Below, in pieces: positions 1-9,646 of a stretch of DNA of 64,000 nucleotides. The translations under genes were made by a program, and so were the position numbers. Position 1 is the first letter of the stretch. The number at the start of each line of letters is the position of its first letter. The notes beneath the pieces are model-generated. The model made no database searches, was not told the origin of the DNA, and saw only the letters and a program-made list of their open reading frames with translations. Origin of the DNA: Armigeres subalbatus. Its lineage: Eukaryota > Arthropoda > Insecta > Diptera > Culicidae. The stretch is from positions 68,243,203 to 68,307,202 of the forward strand of contig NC_085139.1 of NCBI RefSeq assembly GCF_024139115.2, written 5' to 3'.

Positions 1-1
1 A

Positions 2-574
2 TTACTGAACGGACTTTCTGCTAAATGCGTTTTCACGGAAACAGTAAACCAAAACCGCATCAAGAGGTTAACCGACAACCTCGTTATTATCAAGAATGCC
101 ACATCAGCGAATTTTTCAACAAACTGCCAGCTATCCAGCAGAACTCTCATCGGAACAAACTTAATCCACTTCAGCAACTGTTCTGTCACAATCGATAATC
201 AAACATTTAGCAGCCTGGAATTTCACCATGCATCACCCGCATTAATTGTACCCCTCAATGGTTTGAAAATAGACGAAACACATTTTGAACCAGTCATCTC
301 CCTGGAGAGACTTCACAAACTCAATCTAGAGAATAGGAAGCAACTTACAGTGCTTGGAGTTGATAACGTTTCCCAGACATATGCCCTGGCAGGAATTTTC
401 TCTATTAGTATCATTCTAGGATGCGTGCTGTTGACGTACATCGTAGTTAAAGCAAAGCAGCACCGGATGGTTCAAGTAAGGTATATACACAGCAACGAAA
501 TCAAGTCAAGACCAACCAAGAAGAGTGTTACGAATCCAGAACATTCGAATCGGGACGATTCGAACTCGGGGTAG
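2..574 (+). CDS. env: Envelope-like glycoprotein, C-terminal part (errantivirus/gypsy-type retroelement)
   Basis: One frame is open from the window edge to a TAG at 572-574, about 190 codons, so the N-terminal part lies outside the window. A hydrophobic segment about 23 residues long (around codons 124-146, starting YALAGIF) precedes a basic tail with KAKQHR, which is the layout of a type I membrane protein with a short cytoplasmic tail. The ectodomain part has several NxS/T sequons (NAT, NFS, NCS) and Cys residues. The stop codon lies 5 bp before an LTR. Errantiviral Env proteins occupy this position and are related to baculovirus-type fusion proteins; membrane fusion is inferred from family and position only. 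No stop or frameshift is seen in the part present, but completeness cannot be judged. Confidence 0.75.
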   Translation, partial: LLNGLSAKCVFTETVNQNRIKRLTDNLVIIKNATSANFSTNCQLSSRTLIGTNLIHFSNCSVTIDNQTFSSLEFHHASPALIVPLNGLKIDETHFEPVISLERLHKLNLENRKQLTVLGVDNVSQTYALAGIFSISIILGCVLLTYIVVKAKQHRMVQVRYIHSNEIKSRPTKKSVTNPEHSNRDDSNSG

Positions 575-578
575 GAGC
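565..578 (+). other. Polypurine tract just upstream of the 3' LTR
   Basis: A G-rich purine stretch containing GGGGTAGGAG overlaps the end of env and ends one base before the LTR starts with AGTT. This is where plus-strand DNA priming occurs in LTR retroelements. The assignment rests on position and composition. Confidence 0.5.
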
Positions 579-977
579 AGTTACAAATAAGATTGCCCTT
601 TTCACCACTTGGCACCAATAACCAGATGTATCCAGATAACGAGTTACAGCACGGGTAGCATAGGAGGCGCAACATCACAACACCCTCAATTCACAGAGCA
701 TAAGCAGATAAGCCGATCAACGGAAGAACGTTGAGAACACGAGACAACATGTTTTCCAAGAAGGCAAAGGACCAGTGCACAGCATAAGAGATAAGTATAA
801 GAAGTGCACGCCCACGCTTCTGAGTTCAACTAACCGGATGCCTACCCGGCACAAGACGACAACGACTTGCTGCATAGATAATGATGTTAGGAGAATAGTA
901 GTGATAACGAAGTGCTAGAGTTAATAAATACGGAACAATAAAGAGAATTCATTCATTCTGTTGTTAGCCTTGTAACT
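579..977 (+). mobile_element. 3' LTR of an errantivirus/gypsy-like element
   Basis: The segment starts AGTTACAA and ends TTGTAACT, a perfect 8-bp terminal inverted repeat of the gypsy type, giving a 399-bp LTR right after env and a polypurine tract. Two AATAAA signals (923-928 and 937-942) lie near the right end, as expected for the R region. The base at 978 begins flanking DNA (GGTA). The 5' LTR, gag and pol lie upstream of the window. Confidence 0.82.
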
Positions 978-1029
978 GGTAGTTTAGTTTTTTTAAAAAC
1001 CTTTTCTTAGTAATCCCTACGAAAACTTG

Positions 1030-1051
1030 TATATATATATATATATATATA
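1030..1051. repeat. (TA)n microsatellite
   Basis: A short alternating TA run directly before an interspersed repeat that begins ACTAGCTGTATG. Other copies of that repeat also abut TA runs, so this may be its preferred insertion environment. Confidence 0.9.
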
Positions 1052-2664
1052 CTAGCTGTATGTACCCGGCCTTGCTCGGAGTTGCCAGTTTAATTCGCAG
1101 TTTTTTTCACCATCGGAATTGGAATAGGTCAAAAGGATAATTGTGTTTTCTTATTGATATTTCATCATTTGATTAAAAGAAGGTAGATTACATTTGAAAA
1201 CATTGACTGATTTTGAAAATGGGATCAAACCCAAAATCGCTTTATTCCGGGCAAACGTCTATTTCTAAAGAAGGAAAAACATACACCGATGCCTTATTCC
1301 GGAAAAACGTCTATTTTAAAGAAATGATCACATTTACCGTCCAGAAGGAAACACTTTAATCATTGCTTTTCTCTGGGCAAACCATGATTTCGATGAAGTG
1401 TTGAGTTGATCGATCCCTGTCATCTTCGCCTTCTTAAGAAAAGAATGTTTGTTCCAAATTTGGTTGAAATCGGGCAAGGGGTACAGAAGTTATGCTGGAA
1501 CATTGGATCATTGCATACCTTGCTTTTATTTATTAATCTTGAATCATTATCATATAATTATCATACCTTTTAAAATTTGGAATAAAGGTTACTCGATTAT
1601 GGATCACTATGCAATTTGATCATTCATAATCATCAATCATTAATCATATCGATCGTTAATCATTAACCATACACATAGTGTGTCAACATTTAATCACGAT
1701 CGGTAATCGTTAATCATAATCCAACGGTTTTTTCATTATTCATAATCGTTAATTATTGTCAAAAATGAATTTAATCATTAATCATTATCAGTCATCATTT
1801 TCAAAAATTATAATTCATTAATCATAATCTTTAATCATAGAGTTGAATGATTTAATCATTTAATCTGCTTAGAATTGGTCCTGGGGTCAGGAGTTACACT
1901 GAATTGCCCGTTTTCTAAAGACAACCGCTTTCCCTTTACCCTTCCTCTTTTCTCAACGGCCATTTCACCCCTTTGTTATCTTCTCCTAGGGATAGAAAAT
2001 GTGTACCAAATTTGGTTGAAATCGGTACAGGGGTTCAGAAGTTACACTAAATTGCCCGTTTTCTGAACAATACCCTCCCTTCAGACCCTACCCCCTTATC
2101 CAAATTTCCCTCCCGTACGATCGGCTCCTCATAGTGAATATGTGTACAAAATTTGATTGAAATCGGTCCTGGGGTTGGGAGTTACACTGAGTTGCTCGTT
2201 TTCCAAAGACAACACCTCCCCTATACCCTCCCTTTTTCCAATGACCATCCCATCCCCTTTGTTATCTTTTCCTTATGATGTAGAATGTGTGTACCAAATT
2301 TGGTTGAAATCGGTACAGGGGTTCATGATTTACTTTGAATTGCCCGTTTTCTAAACAAAACCCTCCCTCCAGACCCCTCCCCTTTCCCAAATCCCTCCCA
2401 TATGATTACCTCCTCGTAGTGAATATGTGTACAAAATTTGGTTGAAATCGGTCCTGGGAGTTGAAAGTTACACAGAATTGTTCGTTTTCTGAACAAAACC
2501 CCTCCCAACACCCCTCCCCCTTTTCTACATGACCATCCCACCCCTTTGTTAACTTCCTCTGAGGATAGAGAATGTCTGTACCAAATTTGGTTGAAATCGG
2601 CCAAGTGGTTCAGAAGTAGTTAGCGAACATACATACATAGATTGGTTTTTATATATATAGATAT
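1051..2664 (+). repeat. Interspersed repeat 'ACCCGGCCTTGCTCGG', copy A
   Basis: The left end reads ACTAGCTGTATGTACCCGG and continues CCTTGCTCGGAGTTGCC. The same end recurs at 20,795 and 22,828. Next come units with TTATTCCGGGCAAACGTC, then units containing CAAATTTGGTTGAAATCGG followed by pyrimidine-rich stretches (CCCCTCCC). The right end is ACATACATACATAG then TTTTATATATATAG. Copy A is interrupted at about 1530-1865 by AT-rich repeats. No convincing coding region is present, and the short ORFs inside are products of the repeat. The family class is unknown to me; the module order is shared by three copies in this window. Confidence 0.75.
1530..1865. repeat. Degenerate AATCATTAATC repeats inside copy A
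   Basis: Many imperfect copies of AATCATTAATCAT and ATCGTTAATCAT fill this stretch, which is absent from the two other copies of the host repeat. It looks like a locally expanded simple repeat. Confidence 0.7.
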
Positions 2665-2855
2665 AGGGGTAATGACGGCTTTGGCAGGTTTTGTTCTATT
2701 ATTGGCAGGGGGTTTTTTATGACGGATTATGCTCAAATTTGGCCCAAACATTCTTTGCATATCGAAGAATATTGTGGCCAAATTTCATAAAATTCGCTCG
2801 ACAAAAACCCCCTGCCAATAATAGAACAAAACCTGCCAAAGCCGTCTGTTCCCCT
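2665..2855. mobile_element. 191-bp MITE with long TIRs (family M1)
   Basis: The ends are inverted copies of about 50 bp: AGGGG then, after a few bases, GACGGCTTTGGCAGG at the left, and CCTGCCAAAGCCGTC then CCCCT at the right. The TIRs cover about half of the element, leaving a short non-coding centre. It sits between TA-rich tracts, consistent with TA-type target sites. A diverged relative occurs at 35,196-35,354. Confidence 0.82.
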
Positions 2856-2870
2856 ATATATATATATATA

Positions 2871-3400
2871 CAGCGATTCCACGGGAAAAAAATAGAGTTG
2901 AAAAAAAAAAGTTGTCCAATTTTGCTCAAAATCGCTTGGTATGTTCTTCATCGAAAATAATTAGACCCGTATTTTTTTATTTTTTTATTAGGGTGACCAT
3001 GTTCGATATAGGGTTACCAGAAAAACCGCTATTTTTCGAAATTTTTTATTTTTAAAAAATCATAACTTTTGAACCACTAGATCGATTTGCAATATTTTTT
3101 TATGGATAGAAAGCTTATTACTTCTAGTTCTTACTAAAAATTTTGGTTTGGTGTATTGGTGTACTCAAATTTGCTAAAATGGTCAAAATATTCGTTTTTT
3201 AAGATTTTTTAAATGTTGGACCAAAACGACTATATATTTTTATATTTTTTTATGAAAATTCAAATATTTTTACATAACATATCAAAAAATTAGAAATGTT
3301 CATCGAGCCGTTTTTGAGTTACATGTTTTTGAAAATTTCAAGTTTTCTGCCCATACACACATGGAATGAACGTTATTCTCCACTATTTCAAATAGCTCAA
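2871..3400 (+). repeat. Left long TIR of the 4.5-kb transposon
   Basis: This segment matches the reverse complement of about 6828-7366. It is AT-rich and holds short poly-T runs and the shared landmarks GGGTGACCATGTTCGATA and GGATAGAAAGCTTATTAC. Similarity fades around 3385-3400. Confidence 0.8.
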
Positions 3401-3798
3401 ATTAAATCAAAAGTATGAAAATGTTATTCAAGAGTGTTTGTTTGGTCTCGTTTATTAGAAGAATTTACGAATCGCAATAGTTGAAAATAATTCAATCGGA
3501 ATAGTCTGGTGTTGTTATTGATGACTTCATTCTCCAAAATCGGCAAAGCAATATGTCGTTTTTCACCAATCCATACAATAGGTTACCTGCTTTGTTTATA
3601 TGTTTTCAATATTTTTGATGCAGGTAATTCATTGTATTTTCTTTTTTGATTATGATTCATCTGTCTCCTTTTCCTTGTTCACTCTACCTAAATGATACCC
3701 AAAGGGACTATTTAAAGTGGTCTATAAGATAAAGTATATGTCAGTCAAGAAAATCAGTGAAATTGTCCAGTTGCCTTACTGAAGAAACGTTTAATACA
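3401..3798 (+). promoter_or_regulatory. Probable transposase promoter and 5' UTR
   Basis: Non-coding stretch between the inner edge of the left TIR and the first in-frame ATG. It contains a TATAAGATA sequence (around 3722) and a TCAGTG initiator-like sequence shortly after. No other gene is seen here. The role is inferred from position. Confidence 0.35.
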
Positions 3799-6097
3799 AT
3801 GAAGCACGAATGCTCAAATTGCCATGTTTGGAGTAATTGTTACAGGAAACTTACTCCTAAACTGTATGATTATGCAGCGGAAAGGAGAATAAAATTGGAT
3901 AAAAGCTGTTCCTACATTTGTAATACCTGCTATTGCCGACTTTATCGCATTATCAAGAAAGGAAACGAGCCAGCAGCTCCAAGTGCAGTTAATATAGAAT
4001 GTGAAAATCAAGAACTCACCGTTTCTGAACCATCGAAACTTGATGATCTCGCCGTTGCTGGACCATCAGGCACCAATAATTTCGCCGTGGCGGGACCATC
4101 TAGAGTGAACAATTTCGCCGCACCAGCAAACATCAATAATGGTGGTTTCGAAATAATCGATCCCAATGCCGCTGGATCATCGGAAATTGACGCTGTTCCT
4201 AGTGTTGGTAAGTAGAATAATCTCTTCTTTTTGTTCATTCAGACATCATGATTTGCTACGTTATACTAGTTGTACTCGATTATTCAGAAAATTGAAAAAA
4301 CATCAGTTCCGTATAATCTTACCTAATCCGACCTAGTAGCTCAATTTGTAGAGCAGTTGCCTATCATGCAACAAAATAGAATAATCGAATACAATATGTA
4401 TTACATTATATGAAGAAACATGCTCCTAACTAATAGTTATTTTTCCATCTTGTTTTCAGAATCTTTGTTTTCTTTGGAATCAACGAGTGCTGAATCAATT
4501 GGTAGTGCTGGTGCCCAGAAACCCGGAAACGGTCAGGAAATTCTTCAACAAATGAAGGCAAAATTTGATGAAATATCTGACAGAAACGATCGTTATAGGA
4601 TTCTAACTTCCCTTCCCAAATCCTGGACTGCATACAAAATTATGCAAGAATTCGGTGTTTCGCAACGAACTGCTCAACATGCAAAGAAATTACAGATTGA
4701 AAAAGGTTTTATGAGCACACCGGAGACCAGAGTAAATATGTTGTCTTTGAGCGATGATACTCTAACTGTAGTTAGGGACTTTTATAATAGTGACGAGATA
4801 AGCAGAGCATGTCCTGGGAAAAGGGATTTCGTTATTGAAAATATGGCAGGAGAAAAAGTGCATGTACAGCGCAGGTTACTTTTATGTAACCTTCGTGAAA
4901 TTTATTCAATCTTCAAAGAGCAATATTTTACTTTTAAAATTGGATTTTCAATGTTTTCCAGCAGCCGCCCAAAAAACTGTATTCTAGCTGGTTCAAGTGG
5001 AACGCATACTGTCTGCGTATGCATTTATCATCAGAATGTTAAATTAATGTTTAAAACCCTTAAGGACAAGAAACTTATTCATAACCATTTTAAAACGTAT
5101 CATGACTTGTTTTTTAAAATACTTTGTGAAAATCCTACAGAGAAATGTTGGTTGAAAACCTGTGATCATTGCCCGGGTACGCAGACACTAGAGAATGACC
5201 TGATGAATTCTCTTGAAAATGTCGATTCCTTAGAATTTAAACAATGGAGGCAAACAGATCGTTGTCATTTAAATTCAATGCGAATGGATGCAGAAGAGTA
5301 TGTGGAAACATTTTTAGAAAAAGTAAGCGAATTATCTCCGCATAATTTTATTGCAGAGCAACAAGGAAAGTACTTAAAACAACTTAAAATTAATTTGGAA
5401 GCAACTGATTGCATTATAATTGCTGACTTCTCTGAAAATTACTCTTTTGTTATTCAGGACGCTATGCAAGGTTTTCATTGGGCAAACGCTTAATGCACAA
5501 TCCATCCTTTTGCCATATATTATAAAGATGAAGCACAAAATTTAAAGTTTACAAGCTTCATAGCAATCGCAGAATTTACTAAACATAACCATGTTGCCGT
5601 TCGGCTGTTTATAACAAATTGTGTGAATTTCATTAAAAAAAGCTACCTTACCTGAAAAATATCCATTTTTTTCTGATGGATCAGGCAGTCAATACAAAAA
5701 TAAGATGACTGCTTTCAATTTGTGCCACATGTACAAAGACTTCGGTCTTAAAGCAGAGTGGAACTTTTTTGCCACTTTCCATGGAAAAGGGCCTTGTGAC
5801 GTTTTAGGAGGTGTTCTAAAGCGAAACGCTTCAAAAGCAAGTTTACAAGGCCATCATATTACAACTGCGTACGAACTTTACTCTTGGGCTGTTTCTAAAG
5901 TAGATTCCAAAATGTATTACGAGTTTTTTTCCGAAAAAGATTGCAATGCAATGGAAAAGAAAATAAAGAACCGTTATACTCGTGTAAAACAAATCTCTGG
6001 GACACAATCGTTTCATTACTTTAAGCCACAAAATGAAAATTACATTATCGTGAAACGGTTTTCGTTTTCAGATGAAGAAAAGTGTGTTAAATTGTAA
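3799..6097 (+). pseudogene. DDE-type transposase of the 4.5-kb transposon (two exons, broken)
   Basis: Exon 1 (3799-4207) starts at the first in-frame ATG and encodes a Cys-rich N-terminus (CSNCHVWSNC, then CSYICNTCYC), probably zinc-binding, followed by repeated AGPS-type linkers. The intron is 4208-4459 (GTAAGT donor, TTTTCAG acceptor) and keeps phase. Exon 2 encodes a coiled, basic region and then the catalytic core: HTVCVCIYHQNVKLM, an acidic D in DFSENYSFV, SDGSGSQYKN, and HGKGPCD near the C-terminus. The first break is a TAA at 5491-5493 after WANA. The second is a frameshift near an A-run at 5633-5640, after which the frame runs from about 5641 to 6097. The motif set is familiar from widespread animal transposase-like proteins, but I cannot give the superfamily name. 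The single stop and single shift suggest fairly recent loss. Confidence 0.72.
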
Positions 6098-6827
6098 GAA
6101 TTTTGCTATGTAATATTTTTTTTGATGAATTATGAAAAATAAAAATAATCAAATTAAATGCTGAGTTTTAATTGAAGGTAATCAGAGAAAACCATTGCTT
6201 GTAGTCTAAAGCTTTGAGATTTGAGCTACCATTCCTCAATATAGCAGAGCCAAGATTCTCTCAGACAGCGCTGGTTGCCAAATTTTTAATAATACCAATG
6301 GAAAGCATTCATTACACAAAGAATTTCAGCGTAGATTTCATTGGTCGGAAAAATTGTGTTTTTTGGACTTCAAAATTGATTTTTCAACTTCACTAAATAT
6401 TAAAAAAAATCTACACGCTAAAAAAATATATTCTAGTTTCAGTTCGGTTCACTCAAAATGACCCTTTTGTGGAATAATTCAAAATAGTTAAGTTTACTCA
6501 GTCGTGGTTTACGCTACCACTCAAATTCGGCATGAGTGCCTCTGCAACCCTCATGAGCACTCATGCTGAATTAGGACGCTAACGGACCATTGTGGTTCCA
6601 GTTAAAGCGTAAACCATGGTTGAGTAAACCCTAGCAATGTTGGTCTCTGCTTTTAAACAATGTGAGGGTGATTTATAGTTCTTACATTTAATGGGGTCAG
6701 AATTGGACAAGTCTCCCCTACTTTTGATAGGTACATTACTTCACAAATAAAACTGGATTAGTACACATGGTTATCATGAATTTATTAGGAATGAGTTTGA
6801 TAACTTCAACAGAATGATTCCCGCAGT
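6098..6827. other. 3' UTR and non-coding interior of the transposon
   Basis: AATAAA-like signals follow the transposase stop (around 6140). The rest is AT-rich with no supported gene. A small foldback lies near 6500-6620, where CTCATGAGCACTCATG-type sequences and the pairs GTGGTTTACGC / GCGTAAACCA occur in opposite orientation. Confidence 0.45.
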
Positions 6828-7363
6828 TATTTTGAAGTGATGGAAAATTATGCTCATTCCATGTGTGTATGTTCAGAAAACTTGAAATTTTCAAAAAAAT
6901 GTAACACAAAAACGGCTCGATTAACATTTCTAATTTTTTTATATGTTATGTAAAAATATTTGAATTTTATAATTGAATTTATAATTGAATTTTTAAAAAT
7001 ATATAGTCGTTGTGGTCCAACATTTAAAAAATCCTAAAAAACAAATATTTTGACCATTTTAGCAAATTTGAGTACGCCAATACACCAAACCAAAAATTTT
7101 AGTAAGAACTAGAAGTAATAAGCTTTCTATCCATAAATATTGCAAATCGATCCAGTGCCAGTGGTTCAAAAGTTATGATTTTTTAAAAATAAAAAATTTC
7201 GAAAAATAGCGATTTTTCTGGTAACCCTATATCGAACATGGTCACCCTAATAAAAAAATCAAAAAATACGGGTCTAATTATTTTTGATGAAGAACATACC
7301 AAGCGATTTTGAGCAAAATTTGACAACTTTTTTTTGCAATTCTATTCTTTTCCCGTGGAATCG

Positions 7364-7366
<3 letters not shown>
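6828..7366 (-). repeat. Right long TIR of the 4.5-kb transposon
   Basis: Inverted, slightly diverged copy of 2871-3400, ending GGAATCGCTG. A short AATTGAATTTATAATTG duplication near 6970 is absent from the left TIR. Confidence 0.8.

Positions 7367-7457
<91 letters not shown>
7367..7457. repeat. (TA)n microsatellite, about 90 bp
   Basis: Uninterrupted alternating TA directly after the transposon's right end. The IYIYIY ORFs across it are artefacts of the repeat. Confidence 0.95.
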
Positions 7458-7462
<5 letters not shown>

Positions 7463-7489
7463 TTTTTTTACCAATATATTACCATATCT

Positions 7490-7697
7490 ATTTTTTACCA
7501 ATTTTATATGACTCTGATCACTACCTCGTTGTCAATAAAATTCGAACACGGTTGTCAACTGTATCGAACGAAAGATCACAGCAAACGATGCGTTACAATA
7601 TCCAGCGATTGTCGGCGGAAGGAGTATTGGCTGAGTACCGCCAGAAGCTCGACGAACGGATAAATGCAATCAACGTTAGCGACAACATCAATGATCT
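7490..7697 (+). pseudogene. Third fragment of the truncated endonuclease/RT non-LTR element
   Basis: Nearly identical to the start of the right palindrome arm (from about 9647) and, inverted, to 9252-9444. It encodes the residues around [19 protein letters not shown]. Homology stops sharply after AATGATCTA at 7697; the left palindrome arm begins a few bases later, so this is a breakpoint rather than gradual decay. Confidence 0.7.
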
Positions 7698-8189
7698 ATT
7701 TACAATGGAATTTACATTTCCCGTTAAAAATTATCACGTTTAATTGTCTCAGTCTCAAACTCTTTAACTTATTCAAGGTTAACTTTCCCAAGGAATCCAT
7801 ATTTTTTGGAGCCTCTAACAATTTTAATAGCCAAAAATTAAAAAAAAAAAAGTGTTGCACGGGTACACTGGCCTCGGCCAGAAGAATTTTTCTAAATTTT
7901 AAAAATAGTTAGTCTTTTGTTTACGTGCCCTCCGTCCAAGGACTTAACGACTCCTTCACAGGTCACTGAGAGTTGTTGGGCTTACCTAGCTCTGAGCCCA
8001 TTTAAAAAAAAGTCCATGAAAGGACGATGCTGAAGAGTCAGAGCTGAACGTTCAAATATATGCAAATGACGGAAAAAAATATTTTCCACCAACATACTGC
8101 TAACCACGGTACGAGAGTTGAAAACGTCTGCCTTTGGGGGATTTCGATAGGAATATACTCGCTTGTTGAAGCCATGAAACAAACGGAGC

Positions 8190-8395
8190 CATACCTCATT
8201 TAGTCAACGGGAAATTGATTGGTTAGTCAGAAATGTACTTTCCGATGGATTTTTACTTGCAACAATGTTTCCAGGAACGGAGAGACCACCAGGAAGTCGA
8301 CCCATTACCGCAACAGCATGCTTGATCTTGAACAAATTGGAAAAGCTGAAAGGGAACCGCCTGTTAATTTGATGTCTAACATTCAGGGTATCCTC
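8190..8395 (+). other. Coding-like stretch of about 65 codons, unassigned
   Basis: The plus frame reads through REIDWLVRNVLSDG and MFPGTERPPGSRPITA to a TGA. The inverted counterpart in the other arm (about 10,715-10,905, minus strand) keeps the frame with only a few residue changes (S to N, A to T). That pattern suggests a captured piece of a protein gene. I do not recognise it. Confidence 0.35.
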
Positions 8396-8544
8396 GGTTC
8401 AGAAAATTTACATGTATATAAACGATAAGGGGATAAGATAAGATAAGATGAAATAAGCAAAAACAAAAATTGTGGCCTCGAAAATATAAATAGGACTTCT
8501 GCTATGGACGGGATATGGCTCAATGTTTATGGCTTCATTTTTTT

Positions 8545-9440
8545 TTCGCTTGAAGTTCTTCCGGCATACGAACAACGTGACCAGTCCACCGTAGTCTGCC
8601 GTTTTGTATGAGCTAATAATATCAGCCCTTTATACACCTGGTACAACACGCGATTCATGCGACGCCGCCGTCCAACCAAGCTAGCAGGCATTTCCTCGTC
8701 TTCCATATTTTCGACGTAATATGGTGCAGAGCTTCATAAAGATGCTCACTGCCATGTTTGCGAAGTTCAGCCGGGAGCTCTTCCTTCCCCGCAGCTTTAT
8801 TGTTTTTCAGCTCTTTAACAGCCTTTTTAACCTCATCTAGCGTAGGCGACTCCACAGTTTGTTCATCGTCGCTAATATTTATTCTGTTCACCGATGCATC
8901 GTCACTTCCACTATTCAACAAAGTCCCTTGTCAGCAAGTTCCCTTGTTGGTCGTTGCATATGACGGTAGATGGCGCTGTCTTTCTCCGCACGCCATTGAC
9001 ATACTCATAAAACCTCCGCACATCGTTTTGCTCCATTTTTTTCTGCGCCTCACTAATCACTTGTTCTTCATATTCTTTCTTCTTCCTGCGGTGGGTTCGT
9101 TTTTCGGCTGATCTTGCTTCCTTGTATCGATCTCTATTCGATCAGGTACCGACACCAACATCCGGCTTTTGGCAACGTTCTTCTCGTCTGTCACTCTCTG
9201 ACACTCCACATCGAACCAACTTCTCGTGCTGTTGTGCTCACCGCTCCATGGATCGACTCCCATAGATCATTGATGTTGTCGCTAACGTTGATTGCATTTA
9301 TCCGTTCGTCGAGCTTCTGGCGGTACTCAGCCAATACTCCTTCCGCCGACAATCGCTGGATATTGTAACGCATCGTTTGCTGTGATCTTTCGTTCGATAC
9401 AGTTGACAACCGTGTTCGAATTTTATTGACAACGAGGTAG
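8545..9440 (-). pseudogene. Internally deleted endonuclease/RT non-LTR retrotransposon, left-arm copy
   Basis: Minus-strand frames give the same pieces as the right-arm copy: [19 protein letters not shown], then the basic linker with KNVAKSRMLVS, then the RT start NNKAAGKEELPAELRKHG. The copy is split by frameshifts. Most of the RT domain is missing and the C-terminal tail with RLRWAGHVVRMPEE follows the deletion directly. It cannot encode a working protein. Confidence 0.7.
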
Positions 9441-9444
9441 TGAT

Positions 9445-9478
9445 CAGAGTCATATAAAATTGGTAAAAATATATATAG

Positions 9479-9547
<69 letters not shown>

Positions 9548-9551
9548 ATAT

Positions 9552-9620
<69 letters not shown>

Positions 9621-9646
9621 CCAATCTATTTTTTACCAATATATAT
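9445..9646. repeat. Palindrome spacer made of (TA)n
   Basis: Two long TA runs (about 9480-9543 and 9554-9618) separate the inverted arms. TA runs of this length extrude easily and are hard to assemble. Confidence 0.9.

Larger units (their letters stand above)
2871..7366 (+). mobile_element. 4.5-kb DNA transposon with ~530-bp terminal inverted repeats
   Basis: Both ends carry CAGCGATTCCACGGGAAAA (inverted at the right) next to TA runs. Homology continues inward for about 530 bp on each side (2871 to ~3400 and ~6828 to 7366), with scattered substitutions and small indels. Between the TIRs is a two-exon transposase relic. The TA flanks fit a TA target site but cannot be resolved inside the microsatellites. 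I cannot name the superfamily. Confidence 0.8.
7706..9444 (-). repeat. Left arm of a ~3.7-kb inverted repeat
   Basis: Matches the reverse complement of 9647-11,378 over its full length of about 1.74 kb, with several percent substitutions and small indels. One indel alters the WEDEEMPAS peptide region near 8700. The divergence argues against a simple assembly duplication. The arm contains the non-LTR remnant (about 8545-9440, minus strand) and an unassigned coding-like stretch near 8190-8390. Confidence 0.85.
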
